Source: Streptosporangiaceae bacterium (lineage in GTDB: Bacteria > Actinomycetota > Actinomycetes > Streptosporangiales > Streptosporangiaceae). From it: 53,004 bases of DNA. The DNA lies in contig JASHUG010000460.1 in NCBI GenBank assembly GCA_030040155.1, positions 1 through 53,004 on the forward strand, read 5' to 3'. This document shows, one piece after another, positions 46,203 through 53,004 of the stretch; position 1 is the first letter of the stretch, and each line of letters starts with the position of its first letter. The notes below the pieces were generated by a model. That model saw nothing but the letters and a program-made list of their open reading frames with translations. It was not told where the DNA came from and did no database searches. Both the position numbers and the translations under genes were made by a program.

Positions 46203-47711
46203 ATGAGAAAGTGGACGCCCGCGTTAGCGGCTGCGGCGCTCATGGTGCCGATGGCGATTGCCTCGGTAACACCAGCCGCGCCGGCCGCCCAGGCCGCCAC
46301 GGCGTATCCGCCTGGCGGGCCCGACCAGACGCCCGTGATGGGCTGGAGCAGCTGGAGCTTCCTCAGGCTGGGTGCCGACGCAGCGCGAGTCAGGGGTGAG
46401 GCACGCGCCCTGATCAGCGACGGCCTGGCCGCCGTCGGCTACCGCTACGTCAACATCGACGACGGCTGGTATCAGTGTCCGGGGCCGCAGGGTCCTAATG
46501 TGGACCGCTACGGCCGGTGGTTGATCAACACCGCCAACTACCCGAACTCCGGCGGCAAGAACGGCATCAAGGCGCTCGCCGCCTACGTGCACAAGCTCGG
46601 GCTGAAGTTCGGCATCTACGAGACGGCGGGCATCTCCAGTCAGGCCGTCGCCCGAAACACTCCCATCCTGGGCACGCACTACACCGCAGACGAGATCGCG
46701 ACCACCAAACCGCAGAACAACTACAACTGCGGCGGCATGGTGAAGATCGACTACAGCAAGCCCGGCGCCCAGGCGTACGTGGATTCCGTCGTCGACGAAC
46801 TAGCCTCGTGGGGTGTCGACTACATCAAGCTCGACGGCATTACCAACAGCAACGGTCCCGACATCAAGGCCTGGCAGAAGGCGATCCATCACTCAGGCCG
46901 GCCGATCGTACTCAACATCACCCAGGGCAGCTACACGATCAAGCTCGCCCCGGTGCTGAAGGAGTACGCCAACCAGTGGGAGTTCGCGCCCGACATCGAG
47001 ATCAACGGCCCCGACGAAGGCTCGGCGAATAGCTGCAACGCACCGCCGTACACCGGCTGCCTGAGCGTGTTCCCGCTGACCAGCTTCGCCCACTGGAAGG
47101 ACCGGTTCGCGGACGTCGCCCAGTGGCAGCCCTACGGCGGTCCCGGCGGGTTCAATGACTACGACTCGATCGAGGTTGGCGACGGCAACAAGGCCTCCGG
47201 CATGTCGCTGGCCGCATCGGAGAGCCAGCTGAGCCTCTGGTCGCTGGGCTCGGCGCCGCTGATTCTCGGCGTTGACCTGACGCGCGGGGTCACCAATGCC
47301 TATGGCACGAGCGCGGGCCTGACCGCGACCGGCCGGCGGTTGCTGACGAACAGGCAGGTCATCGCCGTCGACCAGGACGCCATCGACGCATCGAGGATCG
47401 CGATCGCCGGCAAGCCGGGCAGCGGCGCTGGATACCAGGTCTTCGCCAAGGTCGAGCGGCGGGGCGACGGCATCGTCGGGCTGTTCAACACGACCACCAA
47501 ACTGAGCTCGGGCCCGGTCACGATCTCGACCACGGCGGCTGCGATCGGCCTGCCACCCGACCCGCACGGTTATCTGGTGGAGGACCTGTGGGGTGGCCTG
47601 TCGGTCGTCGCCGGCGGACACGCGAGGTTTGTCATCTCATCCGCCGGGGACATCACCGCGACCGTCCCGCCTGAAGGAGTGGCGTTGTACAGGGTCATTC
47701 CGCTGCGGTGA
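46203..47711 (+). CDS. Secreted GH27-family glycoside hydrolase (alpha-galactosidase type)
   Basis: Signal peptide; PVMGWSSWSFLRLG, GYRYVNIDDGWYQ, KFGIYETAG, GVDYIKLDGI, GGFNDYDSIEVGDG, LGSAPLILGVDL. Confidence 0.9.
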   Translation: MRKWTPALAAAALMVPMAIASVTPAAPAAQAATAYPPGGPDQTPVMGWSSWSFLRLGADAARVRGEARALISDGLAAVGYRYVNIDDGWYQCPGPQGPNVDRYGRWLINTANYPNSGGKNGIKALAAYVHKLGLKFGIYETAGISSQAVARNTPILGTHYTADEIATTKPQNNYNCGGMVKIDYSKPGAQAYVDSVVDELASWGVDYIKLDGITNSNGPDIKAWQKAIHHSGRPIVLNITQGSYTIKLAPVLKEYANQWEFAPDIEINGPDEGSANSCNAPPYTGCLSVFPLTSFAHWKDRFADVAQWQPYGGPGGFNDYDSIEVGDGNKASGMSLAASESQLSLWSLGSAPLILGVDLTRGVTNAYGTSAGLTATGRRLLTNRQVIAVDQDAIDASRIAIAGKPGSGAGYQVFAKVERRGDGIVGLFNTTTKLSSGPVTISTTAAAIGLPPDPHGYLVEDLWGGLSVVAGGHARFVISSAGDITATVPPEGVALYRVIPLR

Positions 47712-47718
47712 CGGTCAC

Positions 47719-47756
47719 GCCGACGGGGCTCAGGTCGGAGCCTGGGCCCCGTCGGC
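47719..47756. terminator. Bidirectional terminator hairpin GCCGACGGGGCTCAGG-TCGGAG-CCTGGGCCCCGTCGGC
   Basis: 16-bp stem with one wobble, 6-nt loop, between convergent GH27 and SDR genes. Confidence 0.85.
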
Positions 47757-47772
47757 ATAACGGCGGGGCTCG

Positions 47773-48540
47773 CTACATGACCGCGAGCTGGCCGCCGTCG
47801 ATGACCAGCGCGGCGCCGTGCACGAAGGACGCCTCGTCCGAGGCCAGGAACGCGTAGGCCGCCGCCACCTCCTCCGGCTGCCCGACTCGGCCCAGCGGGA
47901 TCTTCTCGCGCGCGTAGGCGGCCTCGAAACCCTCGCCCTGCCCGGCGGCGATCGCCGCGTTCAGCGGGGTCTGGATGTAGCCGGGACACAGCGCGTTCAC
48001 CCTGATCCCGTACCGGCCGAGTTCCACCGCCATCGTGCGAGTGAGCTGGAGTACGCCTCCCTTGGAGGCGTTGTAATGGGCGTAGTCCGCCTCGCCGGCC
48101 AGGCTGTTGGTTGACGACATGTTGATGATCACGCCGCCGGTCCCGCGGCCGACCATAAGCCGGCTGACGTCCCTGGCGACCAGGAACATGCCGCGCAGGT
48201 TCACCGCGAGGGTCCGGTCCCAGTCGCTCGCGCTGATCGTCAGGAACGGGTCGCGCCGCGCTGTCCCGGCGTTATTAGCCAGGATCTCAATGCCGCCGAG
48301 GGCCGCATCGGCCGCGCTGACCATCCCGGCGACCTCAGCCTCGGAGCTGACGTCGCAGGCCAGACCGGAGACGTCCGCGCCAGTTTCGCGCAGCCTCGTG
48401 ACCGCGGCGTCGACTTCAGCCGCGTCGAGCCCGCAGAGGAAAACTCGGCAGTCTTCCTCGCCGAACCGGCGGGCCGTGGCCAGCCCGATCCCGCTGCTGC
48501 CGCCGCAAACCAGCACTCGCCGGCCGGCCAGACCACGCAT
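47773..48540 (-). CDS. Short-chain dehydrogenase/reductase
   Basis: RVLVCGGSSGIGLATARRFGEE, ILANNAGTA, INMSSTNSLAGEADYAHYNASKGGVLQLTR (YxxxK). Confidence 0.93.
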   Translation of the reverse strand: MRGLAGRRVLVCGGSSGIGLATARRFGEEDCRVFLCGLDAAEVDAAVTRLRETGADVSGLACDVSSEAEVAGMVSAADAALGGIEILANNAGTARRDPFLTISASDWDRTLAVNLRGMFLVARDVSRLMVGRGTGGVIINMSSTNSLAGEADYAHYNASKGGVLQLTRTMAVELGRYGIRVNALCPGYIQTPLNAAIAAGQGEGFEAAYAREKIPLGRVGQPEEVAAAYAFLASDEASFVHGAALVIDGGQLAVM

Positions 48541-48632
48541 GCGCCTCCTCCACGATCACCGCGGGCCCGCTGGCCATGCCGACAGAACGGGCCTTCGGCC
48601 AAATTAGCCCGCCGCCGAGCCTCAGTTATTGC

Positions 48633-48759
48633 ACTCCCTGTACGTTGTGCGGTGCAAACCAGGTCAAAGCGGTGCCCAAAGCGCCGAGAACATTCAGGGA
48701 GTGTGAGAACGTACAGGCAGTGTGAGAACTTTCAGGCAGTGTGAGAACGTACAGGGAGT
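48633..48759. repeat. 19-bp direct repeats (4 tandem copies) plus one inverted partial copy
   Basis: CCGAGAACATTCAGGGAGT / GTGAGAACGTACAGGCAGT / GTGAGAACTTTCAGGCAGT / GTGAGAACGTACAGGGAGT at 48684-48759; inverted ACTCCCTGTACGTT at 48633. Confidence 0.9.
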
Positions 48760-48872
48760 CGGCGGCCGGCCGAGAACCGTGACCAAGGCCAGCATCGTTT
48801 GCGCGGGCACGCCAGGGGGCGGGCCGCGAGCTTGATTTGCCGGCTGGATGGTCGTCAGCCGAGGATGAAGCG

Positions 48873-49661
48873 GTGGTGACCAACTACGACGCCATAGTCG
48901 GCGTCGACCGCGGCGCGGTCAGGGCCGTGACGATCCTCACCGGGGCGGGCGTGTCTACCGACTCGGGCATTCCGGACTTCCGTGGGCCACAGGGCATCTG
49001 GACGAGGAACCCCGCCGCGGAGAAGCTGTCGACCTATCAGAACTACGTCTCCGATCCCGAGTTGCGCCGGCGGTCATGGCAGAACCGGCTGGCGCACCCG
49101 GCCTGGACGGCGCAGCCCAACGCCGCGCACTTGGCGCTGGCCAGGCTGGCGACACTGGGGGCCGATACGTGGGTGATCACGCAGAACATCGACGGCCTCC
49201 ACCAGCGCGCAGGCACGCCGCCAGAACGGGTGCTTGAGCTGCACGGCACGATGCACCGCGTGGTGTGCGTCAGCTGCGGCGACACGACCGCGATGGCCGA
49301 CGCCCTGGACAGGGTCAGGGCGGGCGAGTACGACCCGGCCTGTGCCGGGTGCGGCGGCATCCTCAAGTCCGCCACGGTCATGTTCGGCCAGGCGCTCGAC
49401 CCGAACGTGTTCCGCCGCGCGGTGGCGGCGGCGCAGGCGTGTGACCTGTTCCTCGCGGTCGGCAGCACGCTAACGGTCGAGCCCGCCGCCTCCCTGTGCG
49501 GGCTCGCGGTCGACCGCGGCGCCCGGCTCGTGATCGTGAACCGGGACCCGACGCCCTACGACGCACTGGCAGACGCGACGATCAGGGAGCCCATCGGCGA
49601 GGCGATCCCGGTCCTGGTCAACGAGCTGCTGGCCCGCTCCCCGGCCGCCGATCCCACCTAG
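48873..49661 (+). CDS. Sir2-family NAD-dependent protein deacylase (sirtuin)
   Basis: VTILTGAGVSTDSGIPDFRGPQGIW, TQNIDGLHQRAGTPPERVLELHGT, CVSC...CAGC zinc motif. Confidence 0.93.
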   Translation: MVTNYDAIVGVDRGAVRAVTILTGAGVSTDSGIPDFRGPQGIWTRNPAAEKLSTYQNYVSDPELRRRSWQNRLAHPAWTAQPNAAHLALARLATLGADTWVITQNIDGLHQRAGTPPERVLELHGTMHRVVCVSCGDTTAMADALDRVRAGEYDPACAGCGGILKSATVMFGQALDPNVFRRAVAAAQACDLFLAVGSTLTVEPAASLCGLAVDRGARLVIVNRDPTPYDALADATIREPIGEAIPVLVNELLARSPAADPT

Positions 49662-49687
49662 GACGACGAACCCACCTGGGACGACGA

Positions 49688-50155
49688 TCACGGCACGACG
49701 GTGACCGGCCACCGGCCGGCGCGGACGAGCCGTACCGCCAGTGATCCGATGAACCGGTGCCCGGCCTTCGCAGACGCGCCCACCACGATCGCATCCGCCC
49801 TGACCTCGTCCGCTGCCTTGCAGATTTCGGCGAACGGCTCCCCCCGCCTGGCCAGGAACGTCAGCGAGATGCCGAACTCCTCGGCCGCGGCCGAGGCCCG
49901 CTGCCTCATATCCCTGACCATCTCGGCGAACGCCTCGTCCTTGGCCACGGCAAGTGCCGCGCCTCCCGGCCCGGACGTGCCGAGGCTGGTCATCGGCGAT
50001 ACGAAGATGACCACGAGCCTGGCCCGTTGCCTGCGTGCGAGCCCCATCGCATACCAGCCGGCCCGGATCGCGGTCGTCGAGCCATCGGAGCCGACCATGA
50101 TCACGGACGGGCCGTCGGTGCCGAGTTCGAAGCCAGCATTCTCGCCGGATTCCAC
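49688..50155 (-). CDS. Universal stress protein (UspA family), second copy
   Basis: VIMVGSDGSTTAIRAGWYAMGLARRQRARLVVIFV ... AIVVGASAKAGHRFIGSLAVRLVRAGRWPVTVVP. Confidence 0.88.
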   Translation of the reverse strand: MESGENAGFELGTDGPSVIMVGSDGSTTAIRAGWYAMGLARRQRARLVVIFVSPMTSLGTSGPGGAALAVAKDEAFAEMVRDMRQRASAAAEEFGISLTFLARRGEPFAEICKAADEVRADAIVVGASAKAGHRFIGSLAVRLVRAGRWPVTVVP

Positions 50156-50205
50156 AGACGAAGTCTAAGATGCGTGCGGCTATCACACACTGGCATGATC
50201 GGGCC

Positions 50206-51153
50206 GTGACCCAACCACGTCCGGCCACTGCGCAGCAGCTCAGCGAACTGCTGCGCGCGGCCAGGCCGACGTGGCGGCTGGTCCGGGCCTGGCCGCTGCC
50301 TGGCGCCACGTCCAGCCAGGTCAGCGCCATCGAAGCCGAGTCGACGGACGGGCAGCGCACCACCCTGGTGCTGCGCCAGTACGGACCGGCGAACGTCAAG
50401 AGCGATCCGCACGCGGCGGAGACCGAGTACCGGCTGCTGCAGCTGCTGTCCGCAGCCGGGCAGCCGGTGCCGCGGCCCTACCTCGCCGACGAATCGGGCG
50501 CCATCTTGCCCGGACCCTTCCTGCTGCAGGAACTGATCGAGGGCGCGCCCGTCGAAGACCCGGCCGACCTGACGGATTTCACCGGCCAGCTCGCCACCGC
50601 GCTGGCCGGCGTGCACGACTGCGGCTTGGCGCGGGCCGAGGTTGGATTTCTTGCTGACGTCCGCGATCACTTCGCTCGCAAGCTGGGAACGAGGCCGGCC
50701 AACCCGGACTCCTACCTCAGCGAAACCAAGGTCCGCGCGGCTCTGGAAGCGGCCTGGCCGCCGGCGCCGGTCAACCAGCCGGTCGTGCTGCACGGCGACT
50801 TCTGGCCGGGCAACGTGCTGTGGCGCGACGGCAGGCTGGCCGGGATCATCGACTGGGAAGACGCCTTGTTCGGTGATCCGCTGGCCGACCTGGCGATCAC
50901 CCGGCTCGAGATCAGCTGGTTCTTCGGCACCGCCGCGAGCCAGTCGCTCACCGACCGCTACCTGATGCTGCGTCCCGAGGTCGACACGGCAACGCTGCCG
51001 CTCTGGGATCTGCGCGCGGCGCTGCGCGCGTGCGGATTCAACATGCAGACCTGGGGGCTGCCCCCGGCCCGGCTGGCATCGATGCGCTCCGCGCACCGCG
51101 TGTTCATCGAAAGCGCGCTCGGCCGGCTGGCCGGCAATGCAGGCGCGGCATGA
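50206..51153 (+). CDS. Phosphotransferase (APH/aminoglycoside kinase-like)
   Basis: VVLHGDFWPGNVLWRDGRLAGIIDWEDALFGDPLADL; GTG start. Confidence 0.9.
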   Translation: MTQPRPATAQQLSELLRAARPTWRLVRAWPLPGATSSQVSAIEAESTDGQRTTLVLRQYGPANVKSDPHAAETEYRLLQLLSAAGQPVPRPYLADESGAILPGPFLLQELIEGAPVEDPADLTDFTGQLATALAGVHDCGLARAEVGFLADVRDHFARKLGTRPANPDSYLSETKVRAALEAAWPPAPVNQPVVLHGDFWPGNVLWRDGRLAGIIDWEDALFGDPLADLAITRLEISWFFGTAASQSLTDRYLMLRPEVDTATLPLWDLRAALRACGFNMQTWGLPPARLASMRSAHRVFIESALGRLAGNAGAA

Positions 51154-52307
51154 CTTTGGGTCCGCCGGCCGGGACTGCGCAGCCGCTTCCCGCCTGGCGA
51201 GTGCTGGACATGTCCCAGGCGATCTCGGGTCCTTATGCGGGCAGGATCCTGGCCGACCTGGGTGCCGATGTCGTGCGGGTTGAGGGTCCCAGGACCGACG
51301 TGACCGAGTACTTCGGTGCTGTCAGGGATGGCCGGGCCGGCATGTACGCCCAGATGAACGCGGGCAAGCGCAGCGTCGGCGTGGACCTGGCGGCGGCCGG
51401 CGCCACCGGGCTGATCACCAGCTTGGCCCGGCGCGCGGACGTGCTCATCGAGAACTTCAGGCCCGGCGTCATGGACCGCCTGGGGCTGGGCTATGCCAAG
51501 CTCTCCGCGGCAAACCCGGCCCTCATCATGTTGTCGGTCTCCGGGTTCGGGCCTGCCGGGCCTGACGCGCAGCGGCGGGCGCTAGCGCCGGTCATCCATG
51601 CCGAGTCGGGCCTGCTCGCGCGGCAGGCTGAACTCGACGAACGGCCGCCCACGGACCTGCCGCTCGCGCTGGCTGACACCATGACTGCGCTGCATGCCAC
51701 CATCGCGCTGCTGGCGGCACTGCACCAGCGCACGGCCACCGGGCTCGGCCAGCACATCGACCTGAGCATGCTGGATGCCGTCACCGCCAGCGACGACCAC
51801 GCCCACGCAGTGCTTGACGGCACCGGCGAGGCCTATTCATCGCGCGGCACCATCTGGCAGGCGCCGGGCGGTCCGTTGCTGATCGCGGCGCCGCCCAAGC
51901 ACGCCTGGAGCATGCTCTCCCGCGCAGGCCTCGTCACTGATCCCGCACCACCCGGCACGGACCTGCCGGCCAAGTTCCGGTTGCGCCAGCAAGCGATCCA
52001 GGACTGGATCAGCGGGTTCGGCGACCGGGCGAGCCTGCTGGCAGCCCTCGAATCAGCGGGCGTCGCATGGGGCGACGTCCGCGATTCGGCCGAGGTGTTC
52101 GCCGGCGGTGCGCACTCAGTGAGCGTGCCTGACAGCGAACGCCGGGTTGCGGGCTTGCCCTACCGCTTCTCCGCTGCCCAGCCCGCGATCAGGCGACGTG
52201 CTCCCCGGCGCGGCGAGCACAACGCCGAAGTGCTGGCCGACTGGCTCGGCCTGGACCGGGCCGCCGTCGATGGTCTCGCCGCTCGGGGCGTCCTCATAGC
52301 CAGCTGA
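51150..52307 (+). CDS. Family III CoA-transferase (CaiB/BaiF type)
   Basis: WRVLDMSQAISGPYAGRILADLGADVVRVEGPRTDVTEYF, MNAGKRSVGVDL, VLIENFRPGVMDRLGLGY; ATGA overlap with the upstream gene. Confidence 0.93.
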   Translation: MTLGPPAGTAQPLPAWRVLDMSQAISGPYAGRILADLGADVVRVEGPRTDVTEYFGAVRDGRAGMYAQMNAGKRSVGVDLAAAGATGLITSLARRADVLIENFRPGVMDRLGLGYAKLSAANPALIMLSVSGFGPAGPDAQRRALAPVIHAESGLLARQAELDERPPTDLPLALADTMTALHATIALLAALHQRTATGLGQHIDLSMLDAVTASDDHAHAVLDGTGEAYSSRGTIWQAPGGPLLIAAPPKHAWSMLSRAGLVTDPAPPGTDLPAKFRLRQQAIQDWISGFGDRASLLAALESAGVAWGDVRDSAEVFAGGAHSVSVPDSERRVAGLPYRFSAAQPAIRRRAPRRGEHNAEVLADWLGLDRAAVDGLAARGVLIAS

Positions 52308-52353
52308 TGCCCGGTACCGGCCGTTGCGGCTCGGCCCGCGTCGGCGGCGGCCA

Positions 52354-52800
52354 TCAGGCGCCTGACTCGGCCGCCTGCTTCAGTCGCGCCAGCGCCCTGG
52401 CGGGATCGCTGACGAGCTCGCGCCGCAACACCCGGCGGATGAATCGCCCCCTCCAACCTGGAGGGAAACTGAAGCTTCAAGTGAACGTGACGCGACAGCT
52501 CTCGCTGCCGACGGGCGACACGACGACGATCTCGTGATTCCTGATGCCCAAGGGCACCTTGACGTCGAGCTCGAGCGTCCGCAGCGGCTCGAGCGAGAGC
52601 ACATCCCACGACATGCGCACGCCGGGCGCGGGCCCGAAGAGCAGCCGATCGCCGGCGCCGAGCGTACGCGGCGGCGCCTCGATGACCTTCACGCCGAGCC
52701 AGCCGAACCGGTCCGGATTGGTCAGCAGGTCCCAGACCCGCTCCGGCGATGCATGGACGATGTCGGTGGGACACGTCTCGAAACTGTCGCTGTCGGCCAT
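52354..52800 (-). pseudogene. SRPBCC family gene interrupted by a single in-frame TGA (52477-52479); frame otherwise open to 52354
   Basis: MADSDSFETCPTDIVHASPERVWDLLTNPDRFGWLGVKVIEAPPRTLG...SCRVTFT*SFSFPPGWRGRFIRRVLRRELVSDPARALARLKQAAESGA*; same frame across the TGA. Confidence 0.8.
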
Positions 52801-52890
52801 CGCGCCCTCCGTCTCGACTCTACGGGGACGCGCGTGCGAGTGCCGTCCTCGAGGCGGAACGCATTCGCGCTGCATTCGCGACGCGGCCGT

Positions 52891-53004
52891 TCACGCATGG
52901 GGCGGGATGCCGCGCAAAGTGTGATCGGTTTGCGCGATGACCTCATCCAGCAGGCGGTGCAGGTGGGCGCCGCGCAACCGGTACAGGCGGGCGCGGCCCA
53001 CGGC
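52891..53004 (-). CDS. ArsR-like HTH regulator, C-terminal fragment (runs off window)
   Basis: Reverse-strand translation AVGRARLYRLRGAHLHRLLDEVIAQTDHTLRGIPPHA*, upstream of the SRPBCC gene. Confidence 0.55.
   Translation of the reverse strand, partial: AVGRARLYRLRGAHLHRLLDEVIAQTDHTLRGIPPHA

Noticed and set aside
48633-48759. 19-bp repeats as a CRISPR array
   Set aside because: Units are directly tandem without unique spacers, too short, and there are no cas genes
1-53004. Mobile elements, prophage, defence systems, rRNA or tRNA genes
   Set aside because: No transposase, integrase, phage structural, restriction or cas-like proteins seen in the ORF track, and no tRNA-like cloverleaf noticed by eye; a tRNAscan/Infernal run would be needed to exclude small RNAs

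Overview
High-GC actinobacterial chromosomal window. Codon-phased, mostly metabolic gene content; I saw no phage, IS, CRISPR, rRNA or tRNA. Left to right: (1) a translationally coupled hopanoid operon on the minus strand (hpnH partial, an HpnG-like/IspH fusion, shc, polyprenyl synthase, hpnE, hpnD, hpnC) with a divergent TetR; (2) a signalling and stress block: P-loop kinase, GAF-PP2C phosphatase, flippase-like protein, sulfatase, UspA, Rv1733c-like protein, a GNAT/acyl-CoA synthetase (Pat-like) and an AcuC-type deacetylase; (3) two copies of a phasin/HBHA-like gene followed by an XRE regulator, about 6 kb apart; (4) an AI-2E-family permease, PspC, an ArsR-SRPBCC fusion, a BVMO-like monooxygenase, and a CbiX-like protein with a QR-repeat N-terminus; (5) a citrate-synthase-like/acyl-CoA ligase/DUF6314-like operon, BioY, TetR and a Liv-type ABC operon; (6) a sugar locus with two DeoR regulators, ABC importer, SIS protein and GH27; (7) SDR, sirtuin, UspA, phosphotransferase, CoA-transferase, and an SRPBCC gene interrupted by one in-frame TGA downstream of a partial ArsR gene. 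Best leads: the duplicated phasin-XRE module, the TGA-interrupted SRPBCC gene, the Pat-like protein lacking a central part of its ATP-grasp domain, the degenerate CbiX-like protein, and the leaderless ArsR-SRPBCC promoter with an embedded operator. All family calls are from reading the sequence; no searches were run.
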